DNA of 64,000 nucleotides from Cryobacterium tepidiphilum (GTDB lineage: Bacteria; Actinomycetota; Actinomycetes; Actinomycetales; Microbacteriaceae). The first letter of the stretch is position 1. Every line of letters starts with the position of its first letter. Below, in pieces: positions 46,827 to 56,135 of this stretch. The DNA lies in contig NZ_RDSR01000005.1 of NCBI RefSeq assembly GCF_003716325.1, positions 1 to 64,000 on the forward strand, given 5' to 3'. The translations under genes and the position numbers were made by a program. A model generated the notes under the pieces. The model saw only the letters and a list, made by a program, of their open reading frames with translations, had not been told where the DNA came from and searched no databases.

Positions 46827-48383
46827 TTATTTGACGGTCGTGGTGCGGAGGTACTGCAGCGAACCGTTCGCCATCGGGGTGAAGCCCTGCACTGACGAGG
46901 TGGTCGCCGTGTAGGTGTAGCTGGTGAACATCCAGATCCAGGCGGCGTTGTTCTCCAGCTCCAGGGAGACCTTGTCGTAGATCGCCTTGCGCGCGGCGGG
47001 GTCGGACGTGGCCTTGCCCTCCGCGAACAGTTTGTCCAGCTCGGGGGAGCTGTACCCGGCGACCTTGTTCAGGTTGCCGGTGCTGGTGAAGTAGCGGCCG
47101 TACATGCCGTCGGGGTCGGGCCGGCCGCCGTTCAGGGCGATGGCCGCTTCGAAGTCGGCCGCGATCCAGCGGTCCACGTAGGCTCCCGACTCCAGGACCT
47201 CGATGTCGAGGTTGATGCCGGCTTCCGCGAGCTGCGACTTGACGTTCTGGGCCTCGTTCACACTCGTGGCGTACTCGCCCTGGGAGACGATGGCGTGCAC
47301 GGTGACGCCGTCGCTCTTTCCGGCCTTGGCCAGGTATTCCTTCGCCTTGTCGAGATCCCGGTCGGGGCACGGTCGTGCACTCGGGTCGGACTTGAACGCG
47401 GGCGACGTGATCGGGCCGGTGACCTCGCCCTCGCCGAGGGCCGCGGTGTCGAGGACCTGCTGGCGGTCGATCGCGCACTGGATGGCCAGCCGCACGTTCA
47501 CATCGGTCAGGGCCCCCTTGCGGGCGTTCAGCTGCAGGGCGTGGTAGCTCAGCTGGGGTGTGTTCGAGACCGTGATGTTCCCACCGGCCGCGGTCTTCGC
47601 CACCAGCGGGTCATCGAAGACCGCGAACTGCACGTTGCCGGACTGCATGGCCGCGACGATGGAGGACTCGTCCGGGATCACGCGGAACTCAATGCTGTCG
47701 AGCTTCGGGCCGTCGCCCCAGTAGTTCTCGTTCTTGACCAGCGTCAGGGACTGGCTCGCCACCCGGTCCTTGAACGAGAACGGCCCGGTGCCGTTGGGCT
47801 CGGTGTTCAGCGCCTGCTCGGTGTCGTCCGAGGACAGGATCGCCGTACCGAGCACCGCGAGATTCGCCGGCAATGCGGCATCCGGCGCGGAGAGGGTCAG
47901 CACGACGGTGTGCTCATCCGGGGCCTCCACCTTGGTGACCGACGCGAGCGACGCGGCGGAGACGGCGGCGGTGGCCTCGTCCATGATCTTGTCGAACGAC
48001 GACTTCACGTCCTCCGAACCGAAGCTGCTGCCGTCTTCGAAGGTGACGCCCGAGCGGAGCTTGAACGTGACGGTCAGCCCGTCATCGGAGACCTCCCACG
48101 ATTCGGCGAGGCCGGGCACGACGTTCAGGTCCTTGTCGAACTCCGTGAGGGTGCCGTACACGTTCTCGAGCACGTGCACCGCCTGGAACTGCGTGGCCTT
48201 CCAGGGGAAGAGGGTGTCGGGGTCGGACGTGACGCCGATGACGAGCTTTCCGCCGTCGGCGGCCGCGCTGCCCGACGGTGCGGGGGTGCCAGACGGGGAG
48301 CAGCCCGTGAGGGCCAGTGAGACGGCTGCGAGCACTCCCATCGCCGCGAGCGCACCACGCGTGGTGCGAGATCCTTGTGACAT
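46827..48383 (-). CDS. Oligopeptide/muropeptide-binding lipoprotein (SBP_bac_5)
   Basis: A 518-aa extracellular binding protein of the DppA/OppA/MppA family. A lipobox LTGC places the lipidated cysteine at residue 28. The family segment GLAESWEVSDDGLTVTFKL is present near residue 90. AAAGGAG precedes ATG 48383. As first gene of an operon with murQ, anmK and epimerase, it most likely captures cell-wall peptides or muropeptides, like MppA. Confidence 0.94.
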   Translation of the reverse strand: MSQGSRTTRGALAAMGVLAAVSLALTGCSPSGTPAPSGSAAADGGKLVIGVTSDPDTLFPWKATQFQAVHVLENVYGTLTEFDKDLNVVPGLAESWEVSDDGLTVTFKLRSGVTFEDGSSFGSEDVKSSFDKIMDEATAAVSAASLASVTKVEAPDEHTVVLTLSAPDAALPANLAVLGTAILSSDDTEQALNTEPNGTGPFSFKDRVASQSLTLVKNENYWGDGPKLDSIEFRVIPDESSIVAAMQSGNVQFAVFDDPLVAKTAAGGNITVSNTPQLSYHALQLNARKGALTDVNVRLAIQCAIDRQQVLDTAALGEGEVTGPITSPAFKSDPSARPCPDRDLDKAKEYLAKAGKSDGVTVHAIVSQGEYATSVNEAQNVKSQLAEAGINLDIEVLESGAYVDRWIAADFEAAIALNGGRPDPDGMYGRYFTSTGNLNKVAGYSSPELDKLFAEGKATSDPAARKAIYDKVSLELENNAAWIWMFTSYTYTATTSSVQGFTPMANGSLQYLRTTTVK

Positions 48384-48544
48384 GCGTTTCTCCTTTGTAA
48401 CGGGCGATTCTGTGACGAGGATGCAAGCGATGCGTGGTGCCGGGGTGCGACGAGCATCTTTGATCCAGACCGGTTAGGTCACAAAAGTACACTAAACATC
48501 GATCGCAGGTAACTTTGTTTCCCGTATCGTTATCTTGAGGAAGG

Positions 48545-49450
48545 ATGAGCGTGAGCGACGAATCTGAGGGACGGCCGGACTCCCGGACGGTCCTGGTGCG
48601 CATCCGCGCCGCGCTGCCGGCCCTGCGGCCGTCCGAGAAGCGGATCGCCCGGGTCTTCCTCGACGACCCGGCCGGTGCTGCCGGCCTCTCCATCGCGGAG
48701 ATCGCCACCGAATGCGGCACGTCCACCACCTCGGTGGTGCGGTTCTACAAGCGCATCGGCTACGCGCGCTACCAGGACCTGCGCACCGACCTCACCCGGG
48801 AAGCCATGCGGGAGAAGCTGGAGAACCCCAACCTTCCATCGCTTTCCGGCGACGTGAATCGCGATGACACGGTCGACGACATCGTTGCGAAAGTCGCGCT
48901 CAACGAGACCCTGTCGATCGCCGATACCGCCAAGATGCTCGACACGAAAGAGCTCGCTCGCGCGATCGGGCTCGTGCTCTCGGCGCGGCGCGTGGACATC
49001 TTCGGAGTGGGGGCGAGTTCCTTCGTGGGATTGGACCTGCAGCAGAAGCTCTCCCGGATCGGTCGCACGGCGCTGAACTGGCCGGACTCGCACTCGGCGT
49101 GGACCTCGGCAGCGACGCTCGACGAGTCCTGCGTCGCGATCGCCATCTCGCACTCGGGATCGACGATCGACACGGGGGAATTCCTCGCCATCGCCGGCGG
49201 GGCCGGTGCGGCGACGATCGCCATCACGAACTTCAGCGAGTCAGCACTGGCGGACACCGCTGATGTCGTATTGACCACAGCCGCGCGCGAGACCCGGTTC
49301 CGTTCCGGCGCGCTCGGCAGCCGTATTGCGCAACTCATGGTCGTCGACTGCCTGTTCATCGGGGTGGCGCAGGCGTCGTACGAGGTGTCGATGGCGGCGC
49401 TGCGCAGCACCTACACCGCCGTGCACCGAGGATTGGGCGCGAGGTCGTGA
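48545..49450 (+). CDS. RpiR-family regulator (MurR-like)
   Basis: A 301-aa regulator. The N-terminal HTH_6 domain (LSIAEIATECGTSTTSVVRFYKRIGYARYQDLR) is followed by a SIS sugar-phosphate-binding domain (SHSGSTIDTGE). It is divergent from the recycling operon and should sense MurNAc-6-phosphate or a related phosphosugar, like MurR of E. coli. GTG 48551 is an alternative start with better GGAAGG spacing. Its stop overlaps the start of the flavoprotein gene (GTGA), so regulator and D-lactate enzyme are made together. Confidence 0.92.
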   Translation: MSVSDESEGRPDSRTVLVRIRAALPALRPSEKRIARVFLDDPAGAAGLSIAEIATECGTSTTSVVRFYKRIGYARYQDLRTDLTREAMREKLENPNLPSLSGDVNRDDTVDDIVAKVALNETLSIADTAKMLDTKELARAIGLVLSARRVDIFGVGASSFVGLDLQQKLSRIGRTALNWPDSHSAWTSAATLDESCVAIAISHSGSTIDTGEFLAIAGGAGAATIAITNFSESALADTADVVLTTAARETRFRSGALGSRIAQLMVVDCLFIGVAQASYEVSMAALRSTYTAVHRGLGARS

Positions 49451-52380
49451 GCGCCCGACGCATCGGGCCGTCGCCCGCGGACGCCGCCGCCCGTGCGGCC
49501 GTCCCGGCGTCAGCGTTCCCGAGCGGCCAGGGAGCAACGCCGGGCGGGCCCGCCGTGAGCGAGCGGGCGTTCGACCGGTTCGCCATGGCGCATGACGCGT
49601 CGCACTACCTTCTCGTGCCGCAGTCGGTCGCGGCGCCTCGGGGCGTCGATGAGATCGCGCAGTTGTTCCAAGCGAGCCGCGACGGGGGTCTGCCGTTGAC
49701 CTTCCGGTCCGGGGGCACGAGCCTGAGCGGTCAGGGGGTGACGAACGGGATGCTGGTGGACACCCGGCGCTCGTTCCGTGGCATCCGTGTGCTGGACGAC
49801 GGTGCGCGGGTGCAGGTGCAGCCGGGCGCGACGGTGCGCCAGGTGAACGCCAGGCTCGCTCGCCATGCGCGCAAGCTCGGCCCGGACCCGGCGAGCGAGA
49901 TCGCCTGCACGATCGGGGGAGTGGTCGCCAACAACTCCAGCGGCATGGCGTGCGGCACGGAGCAGAACACCTATCGCACCATCGAGTCGATGGTGGTCGT
50001 GCTGGCCAGCGGCACCGTTGTCGACACGGGGTCCGACGACGCGGATGACCGGCTCCTCGAGCGTGAGCCAGAACTGTATGCCGGGCTGGAGGCGCTGCGC
50101 GACCGGGTTCGGGGCAACCCGGATTCGGTCGATGTCATCCGGCGCCAGTTCTCGATGAAGAACACGATGGGGTACGGCGTCAACGCGTTCCTTGACTTCG
50201 AGCGGCCGGTGGACCTCCTCGCGCACCTCGTCATCGGCAGCGAAGGCACGCTCGGATTCGTGGCGGACACGGTGTTCCGGACCGTCCCGGTGCTGCCGTT
50301 CGCGGCGACCGGGCTCGCCATCTTCCCCGACTTGAGCAGCGCGGCCGCGGCCCTTCCCTCGCTTGTCGCCGCCGGCTTCGCCACGATCGAGCTGATGGAC
50401 GCCGCGTCGCTGAAGGTCGCGCACGCACAAGCCGGGGTGCCCCCGGAGCTTGCCGCGCTCCAGGTCTCGACGCACGCCGCGTTGCTCGTCGAATACCAGG
50501 CCGGCTCGGCGGCGGACCTCCGGCAGAAGCAGGCGGAGGGTGAGGCGGTTTTCGGCACGCTCAACCTGGTGGCGCCGGTCGTGATGACGACCGAGCCGGT
50601 ACGACGCGCCGACCTGTGGCGCATCCGCAAGGGCCTGTACACCGCCGTCGCGGAAGCACGACCGTCGGGCACGACGGCCCTGCTGGAAGACATCGTCGTG
50701 CCGGTGCCCGCCCTGCTGGGCACCTGTGAGACGTTGATCGAGCTGTTCGAGAAGCACGGCTACGAGGAGAGCGTCATCTTCGGCCATGCCAAGGACGGCA
50801 ACATCCACTTCATGCTGAACGAGCGGTTCGAGCAGGCCGGTGACCCGACGGCATCCGGCGAGGGCGGTCTTGACCGTTACCAGCGCTTCACCGAAGACAT
50901 GGTCGCGCTCGTGCTGTCCCATGGCGGGTCGCTCAAGGCCGAGCACGGCACCGGGCGGATCATGGCGCCGTTCGTGCGCCGGCAGTACGGTGACGAACTG
51001 TATGCGGTGATGAGGGAGATCAAGCGGCTGTTCGACCCTGCCGGCATCCTGAACCCCGGAACAGTGCTCTCGGACGACCCGACCTCGTACCTGCGCGACA
51101 TCAAGGCGGTGCCGACGGTGGAAGCGGAGGTCGATCGCTGCGTCGAGTGCGGGTACTGCGAGCCGGCGTGTCCGTCGAAGGACGTCACGACGACTCCCCG
51201 GCAGCGGATCGTGATCCGGCGCGAGATGCGCACGGCAGAGGCGGCCGGCGATACCGCGCTGCTCGAGGAGCTGCGCGAGGACTACGACTACGGCGGCACC
51301 GACACGTGCGCTGTCGACGGCATGTGCCAGGTCGCGTGCCCGGTGAACATCAACACCGGCGACCTCACCCGGCGGCTGCGCACGGAGAACGCGGGCATGC
51401 TCGCGCAGGCCGGCTGGACGTTGGCGGGCCGGCACTGGGATGCCGTGACCCGGGCCGGAGGGACGGCGCTCAGCCTGGCGGATGCGATGCCGGAGCGGCT
51501 GGTGACCACGGCGACCGGGTTCGCGCGAGCCGTGATCGGGACGGATGACGTGCCCCTGTACGACGGCGGACTGCCCAAGGGCGGGACGAAGCGCCGCGCG
51601 CAGACGACGGGGGTGGAGAACGCCGCGCCGGAAGCCGTGTATTTCCCGGCGTGCATCGGCACGATGTTCGGGCCGGCTGCCGGCGGTTCCGGGGTGACGA
51701 ATGCGTTCCTCGAGTTGTGCGAGCGGGCCGGCACGACGGTGGTCGTCCCCGAGGGCATCGGTTCGATGTGCTGCGGAACGCCGTGGAAATCAAAGGGATA
51801 CGCGAACGGCTACCGGGAGATGACCGAGAGGGTCTTGCCGGCGCTCTGGCAGGCGAGCAACGAGGGAGCGCTGCCGATCGTGTGCGATGCGGCGTCGTGC
51901 ACAGAAGGCCTCGACACGATGCATCGCCTGGCCGAGGCCGCGACCACCGGGGAGTATTCCGCACTGCGATTCGTCGACGCGGTCGAATTCGTGCACGAGC
52001 GGATGCTCGCCGACCTGACGGTCACCGCGCCGGTCGCGTCCATCGCGCTGCACCACACCTGCTCGTCCACCCAGTTGGGCACGAACGCGAGCATGACGTC
52101 TATCGCCGAGACCATCGCGGAGGAGGTCTACGTCCCCGTCGATTGGGGCTGTTGCGCGTTCGCCGGCGACCGGGGCCTGCTGCATCCGGAATTGACGGCT
52201 TCGGCCACCGCGCGAGAGGCGGCCGAGATCGGGGAGCGCGAATTCACCGCGTACGCGTCGACCAACCGCACCTGCGAGCTTGGCATGACTCGCGCGACCG
52301 GCAAGGAATACCAGCACATCCTCGAACTCCTCGCCTGCGCGACCCGGCCTCAACCCGCACACGCAGCCGGCGCGATCTAA
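49447..52380 (+). CDS. FAD/Fe-S D-lactate dehydrogenase-like oxidoreductase
   Basis: A 977-aa fusion. The order is a FAD_binding_4 domain (SGGTSLSGQGVTNGML, IGGVVANNSSGM), a FAD-oxidase C-terminal domain (to about residue 540), two ferredoxin-type cysteine clusters (CVECGYCEPACPSKD; CAVDGMCQVACPVNI) and two CCG redox repeats (CIGTMFG ... CCGTPW; HHTCSS ... CCAFAGDRG). This architecture is that of single-polypeptide D-lactate or D-2-hydroxyacid dehydrogenases feeding the quinone pool. Coupled to the RpiR gene and opposite murQ, it most likely oxidises the D-lactate that MurQ releases. It converges with the hydrolase gene with a 4-nt overlap. Confidence 0.9.
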   Translation: MSARRIGPSPADAAARAAVPASAFPSGQGATPGGPAVSERAFDRFAMAHDASHYLLVPQSVAAPRGVDEIAQLFQASRDGGLPLTFRSGGTSLSGQGVTNGMLVDTRRSFRGIRVLDDGARVQVQPGATVRQVNARLARHARKLGPDPASEIACTIGGVVANNSSGMACGTEQNTYRTIESMVVVLASGTVVDTGSDDADDRLLEREPELYAGLEALRDRVRGNPDSVDVIRRQFSMKNTMGYGVNAFLDFERPVDLLAHLVIGSEGTLGFVADTVFRTVPVLPFAATGLAIFPDLSSAAAALPSLVAAGFATIELMDAASLKVAHAQAGVPPELAALQVSTHAALLVEYQAGSAADLRQKQAEGEAVFGTLNLVAPVVMTTEPVRRADLWRIRKGLYTAVAEARPSGTTALLEDIVVPVPALLGTCETLIELFEKHGYEESVIFGHAKDGNIHFMLNERFEQAGDPTASGEGGLDRYQRFTEDMVALVLSHGGSLKAEHGTGRIMAPFVRRQYGDELYAVMREIKRLFDPAGILNPGTVLSDDPTSYLRDIKAVPTVEAEVDRCVECGYCEPACPSKDVTTTPRQRIVIRREMRTAEAAGDTALLEELREDYDYGGTDTCAVDGMCQVACPVNINTGDLTRRLRTENAGMLAQAGWTLAGRHWDAVTRAGGTALSLADAMPERLVTTATGFARAVIGTDDVPLYDGGLPKGGTKRRAQTTGVENAAPEAVYFPACIGTMFGPAAGGSGVTNAFLELCERAGTTVVVPEGIGSMCCGTPWKSKGYANGYREMTERVLPALWQASNEGALPIVCDAASCTEGLDTMHRLAEAATTGEYSALRFVDAVEFVHERMLADLTVTAPVASIALHHTCSSTQLGTNASMTSIAETIAEEVYVPVDWGCCAFAGDRGLLHPELTASATAREAAEIGEREFTAYASTNRTCELGMTRATGKEYQHILELLACATRPQPAHAAGAI

Positions 52381-53162
52381 CCGGACGCGTCGAGGATCAG
52401 CTTCACCGTCTCCTCCGGCTGGTCCCACTGCGGGTAGTGCCCGCAGTCCTCGAACCAGCGCACGCGCGCCTGCGGGAACACATCGGTGACCCGCTCCGCC
52501 TCAGACGGCACCGCCACCTTGTCCTGCCGCCCCCAGCCGAGCGTGATGCGGGCCGGCGGGCGAGCGGATGCCGCGGTGCCGGCCTCCGGCTTCGGCCCCT
52601 TCACGAGCGCATCGAGGGCCGCGTTCAGGCTGGGCGAGGTCTTAAAGCCGCGCAGTTCGGTGAGCACGAAGTCCTCACCGAGCGCCCACGGCCGTGCCGA
52701 GAACTGCGCGAGCAGCGTGCTGCGCCCGATCGGGTTGTTGCCGAGCAGTGACAACAGCGAATGCGCGGCCCGCATCGCCTTCATCGAGTTGCCCACGGTG
52801 GCATTGAAGATCTTCGCCTGCCGGTCGCTCCAGAAGCCCAGCGGGGCGAGTGCCACGACGTTTCCGCCATGACCGCGCGCGGCAAGCTCCAGCGCGACCC
52901 GGGCGCCGAGCGAGCTGCCGACCACGTCGACGTCCCCGAGGGCGCGGTCCGCGATGAACGCGGCCACGGCATCCGTCAACGCGGCGATCGTCACCGCGCC
53001 TTGCAGCGGCGGCGTCGCCCCGAACCCGGGCAGGTCTACCGCGATCACCTCGCGCTCGGCCGCGAGGTGCGGCACCACGAGGTCCCACGTGCGCAGGCTC
53101 GAGCCCAGCCCGTGGAGCAGCAGCACCGGCCGGCCCATGCCGTGCTGTTCGAAATGCATCAT
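52377..53162 (-). CDS. Alpha/beta hydrolase
   Basis: A 261-aa alpha/beta hydrolase. Features are LLLHGLGSSLRTW (oxyanion hole), nucleophile serine in VVGSSLGARVA, acidic residue in WGRQDKV and histidine in DCGHYPQWDQP. ATG 53162 overlaps the flavoprotein disulfide reductase stop (ATGA), so the two are co-expressed. Substrate unknown. Confidence 0.9.
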   Translation of the reverse strand: MMHFEQHGMGRPVLLLHGLGSSLRTWDLVVPHLAAEREVIAVDLPGFGATPPLQGAVTIAALTDAVAAFIADRALGDVDVVGSSLGARVALELAARGHGGNVVALAPLGFWSDRQAKIFNATVGNSMKAMRAAHSLLSLLGNNPIGRSTLLAQFSARPWALGEDFVLTELRGFKTSPSLNAALDALVKGPKPEAGTAASARPPARITLGWGRQDKVAVPSEAERVTDVFPQARVRWFEDCGHYPQWDQPEETVKLILDASG

Positions 53163-54577
53163 GCCGCGTCGGGCGTCGGCCGCCCGTAACCCTCCAGCAG
53201 CCGCAGCCAGATCTCGCTCATCGTGGGGTAGGCGGGCACGGCATGCCACAGCCGGTCGATGGGCACCTCGCCGACGACGGCGATGGTGGCCGCCTGCAAC
53301 ATCTCGGCCACGTCCTGCCCGACGAACGTCACCCCGAGCAGCACCTTCCGCTTCTCGTCGACGACCATGCGCGCCTTGCCGGTGTACCCGTCGGCCTGCA
53401 GGCTCGCCCCGGCCACCGAGCCAAGGTCGAAGTCGACGACGCGGGTCTCGTAGCCGGCCTTCTTCGCCGCATCGGCGGTCAAGCCAATGGATGCCACTTC
53501 CGGGTCGGTGAACGTCACCTGCGGCACCGCCTGGTGGTCGGCGGTGGCCACATGCGTGCCCCAGGGGGCGTCGTCGACGGGCTTGCCGAGCGCCCTGGCC
53601 ACGATGACGTCCCCCGCGGCGCGGGCCTGGTACTTGCCCTGGTGGGTGAGCAGCACGCGGTGGTTCACGTCACCCACGCCGTACAGCCAATCGAACCCCT
53701 TCACCAGAAGCGTGTCGTCGACGTCGAGCCAGGAGCCCGGCTTGAGGCCGATGTTCTCGAGGCCCAGGTCGTCGGTGCCGGGCTTGCGGCCGGTGGCCAC
53801 CAGCACCTCATCGGCGGTGACGGTGGATCCGTCGTCGAGGTCGAGCACCACCGCGGTGTCGGGACGCGACACCTTCGTGGCTGAGACGCCGAGGAGGATC
53901 GTGGCACCGAGGGCGCGCAGCCCGTCGGCCACGAGCTCGCCGGCGAACGGCTCGTCCTTCTCCAACAGCGCGCTGCGGGCGATGACGGTGACCTTGGTGC
54001 CGAAGCCCGCGTACGCGGTGGCCAGCTCACAGCCGGCGACGCCGCCGCCGATGATGGCGAGGCTGGCCGGGACCTCGTGCGCACTGGTGGCGTCGGTCGT
54101 CTGCCACGGATTCACGTCGGCCAGGCCCGGGATGCCGGGGAGGCTCGGGTCGGACCCCGTGCTCACGGCGACGGCATGGCGGGCGGTGTAGACCGTGCCG
54201 TCCACCGTCACCTGCTTGACCCCGGTGATGCGCGCCGTGCCGCGCAGGAGGTCGATGCCGGCGCCCGCCACCCACTTCACCTGCGACTCGTCGTCCCAGT
54301 CGTGCGTGAAGGTGTCGCGCCGCGCCAAGGTGGCGTCGACATCCGTCGACCCCGTCACCGCCTCTTTCGCGCCCTCGACCCGCTGAGCCGCCCGCACGGC
54401 GGCCCCGCTGCGCAGCAACGCCTTGGACGGCATGCAGGCCCAGTACGAGCAGGCACCCCCGACCAGCTCCGATTCGATGAGCAGCGCGGACAATCCGCCC
54501 TGTACCACATTGTCGGCGACGTTCTCGCCCACGGCGCCCGCTCCGATGATGATGACGTCGTACTCGGTGTCGGTCAT
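53159..54577 (-). CDS. NAD(P)/FAD disulfide oxidoreductase, dihydrolipoyl dehydrogenase-like
   Basis: A 472-aa class I pyridine nucleotide-disulfide oxidoreductase. FAD site VIIIGAGAVGENVADN, redox-active C-x4-C in GGACSYWACMPSK, NAD(P) site IIGGGVAGCELATAYAGFG, a second GxGDxN-like FAD motif (YGVGDVN), and a C-terminal LWHAVPAYPTMSE with the catalytic His. The CSYWAC spacing is normal, but the intervening residues differ from lipoamide, glutathione or mercuric reductases, so the substrate is uncertain. AGAAAGG precedes ATG 54577. Confidence 0.9.
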   Translation of the reverse strand: MTDTEYDVIIIGAGAVGENVADNVVQGGLSALLIESELVGGACSYWACMPSKALLRSGAAVRAAQRVEGAKEAVTGSTDVDATLARRDTFTHDWDDESQVKWVAGAGIDLLRGTARITGVKQVTVDGTVYTARHAVAVSTGSDPSLPGIPGLADVNPWQTTDATSAHEVPASLAIIGGGVAGCELATAYAGFGTKVTVIARSALLEKDEPFAGELVADGLRALGATILLGVSATKVSRPDTAVVLDLDDGSTVTADEVLVATGRKPGTDDLGLENIGLKPGSWLDVDDTLLVKGFDWLYGVGDVNHRVLLTHQGKYQARAAGDVIVARALGKPVDDAPWGTHVATADHQAVPQVTFTDPEVASIGLTADAAKKAGYETRVVDFDLGSVAGASLQADGYTGKARMVVDEKRKVLLGVTFVGQDVAEMLQAATIAVVGEVPIDRLWHAVPAYPTMSEIWLRLLEGYGRPTPDAA

Positions 54578-54675
54578 GTCTTGCCTTTCTCTCAGGTGTC
54601 GGCGCCCGGGCGGCGCTGTCGGGCGACCCCGGTTCGGGCCTCCCGAGGCTCGCACTCCGGGCGTATAACGAGGTG

Positions 54676-55038
54676 GTGACGTTCCAGGAGATCATCGAAA
54701 TCGTTGGCCGCATCATCGACGGGTCGGGCGTTGCCGCGGTGCTGATCGGCGTGGTTGTCGCCAGCGTCTACGCGCTCGTTCGGCTGCTGGGCAAGAAGGG
54801 CGCCGTCTATCGCCCCTACCGGCGGCTCCTCGGCCGCTCCATCCTGCTCGGGCTGGAGCTCCTCGTCGCCGCCGACATCATCCGCACGGTGGCGATCACG
54901 CCCACCATCGAAAGTGTGGGCGTCCTGGCCGGCATCGTGCTGATCCGGACGTTCCTCAGCTTCTCCCTCGAGCTGGAGATTACCGGTCGCTGGCCGTGGC
55001 AGAAGGAGGACGCCGTCCCCGAGGGCATCAAGGAGTGA
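54676..55038 (+). CDS. DUF1622 small membrane protein
   Basis: A 120-aa protein with three hydrophobic segments; RLLGRSILLGLELLVAADIIRTV is the DUF1622 signature. Function unknown. TATAAC at 54664-54669 ends 6 nt before GTG 54676, so that start is preferred to the GTG one codon earlier and the mRNA is probably leaderless. Confidence 0.85.
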   Translation: MTFQEIIEIVGRIIDGSGVAAVLIGVVVASVYALVRLLGKKGAVYRPYRRLLGRSILLGLELLVAADIIRTVAITPTIESVGVLAGIVLIRTFLSFSLELEITGRWPWQKEDAVPEGIKE

Positions 55039-55040
55039 CA

Positions 55041-55247
55041 TCAGGAGTCGGACGACTCCCGCCACTCCCGTTCGCGTTCCCGCTCGAGCGTGTCGCTCTC
55101 CGCGTGCCCGTACCGCTGCATGTCGGCGAGGATCTCGTCGTGGGGCTGGGCGGCCTCGTCGAGGGTGAGCAGGCCGTCGGGATCCTTCGGGTCGCGCTGC
55201 CCGGTGAGCCGCTCGTCGATGGTGGACTTGTCCTCGTCTCGTGGCAT
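55041..55247 (-). CDS. Small charged hypothetical protein
   Basis: A 68-aa acidic, then Arg/Glu-rich protein (MPRDEDKSTIDERLTGQRDP ... TLEREREREWRES), without membrane segment or known motif. The last third is likely a single charged helix. It converges with the DUF1622 gene 3 nt away. The frame is open far upstream, but only this short part looks like a gene. Confidence 0.6.
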   Translation of the reverse strand: MPRDEDKSTIDERLTGQRDPKDPDGLLTLDEAAQPHDEILADMQRYGHAESDTLEREREREWRESSDS

Positions 55248-55364
55248 GGTCCCAGTCTGCGCCGGTTCGGCCGAGCCCGCACCTGCCCCGTCGCATCCGC
55301 TGCCGGAATCGCCAACCGAACGTAGGGTGGATGCGTCGGTGTTGAATCTGGGACAGGGGTGCTC

Positions 55365-56105
55365 GTGAAAGTCATCAGTTACAACCTCCGCAAGAACCGG
55401 GCGAGCGGCGAACTCGTCGAGCTGGCGGACGGCTTCGAGCCCGACGTTCTGTGCCTGCAGGAGTGCGACACCGAGGCGCTGCCCGCCGAGGTGGGGCTGC
55501 TGCACCTCGCCGACTCCACCAGCCGCAACCGACTGGGCCTGGCCGTCTACTACCGCAAGGACCGCTTCACCGCCGTGAAGACGCAGTCCTTCGCGCTGAA
55601 GAAGTCGATGCACGACCGACTGCTGCGGCCGGCGCATGAACGGCTGATCGGCACGCGCCTGGTCGACCTCGCCAACGACCGCGAGCTGGTGGTGGCGTCG
55701 TTCCACGCCGCCCCGCTCACGGCCCTGAACTCGCTGCGCCGCAACCAGATCAGCTCGGCGCATGAGGCGTTGCACCGGCTGGGCCCGAACCTGCCCACCC
55801 TCATGGTGGGCGACTACAACTACCCGATCTTCAAGGGGCACCTGAGCGAGCACGTCAAGGAGTCGGGCTACGACCTGAGCCTCAGCGACAGCCGCACCTA
55901 CACGCGGTACAAGTTCTTCCGCGGCCACTTCGACCTGGCCACGTCGGTGGGCCTCAGCATCGGCAACGTCGAGACGCTGCCGCGGGGCACCTCCGACCAC
56001 ATGCCGATCCTGGTGACCGCGTCGTACAGCTCGGTCGGTGTCGGCTACTCGGCAACGGATGCGATGGGGCCAGGCCCGTCGTCGGCCGACGACTTCACCA
56101 TCTGA
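55365..56105 (+). CDS. Endonuclease/exonuclease/phosphatase family protein
   Basis: A 246-aa protein of the DNase I-like fold. Motifs are VISYNLRKNRASGELVELA, CLQECDTEA (metal-binding Glu), ASFHAAPLT, VGDYNYPIF and a C-terminal TSDHMPIL (catalytic Asp-His). Its target (DNA, inositol phosphate or lipid) is unknown. GTG 55365 has AGGGG 6 nt upstream; GTG 55359 is an alternative. A TAGGGT -10 lies at 55323-55328. Confidence 0.88.
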   Translation: MKVISYNLRKNRASGELVELADGFEPDVLCLQECDTEALPAEVGLLHLADSTSRNRLGLAVYYRKDRFTAVKTQSFALKKSMHDRLLRPAHERLIGTRLVDLANDRELVVASFHAAPLTALNSLRRNQISSAHEALHRLGPNLPTLMVGDYNYPIFKGHLSEHVKESGYDLSLSDSRTYTRYKFFRGHFDLATSVGLSIGNVETLPRGTSDHMPILVTASYSSVGVGYSATDAMGPGPSSADDFTI

Positions 56106-56135
56106 CGGTTCGGTCGCTGCACGAGGGAGTACCAA

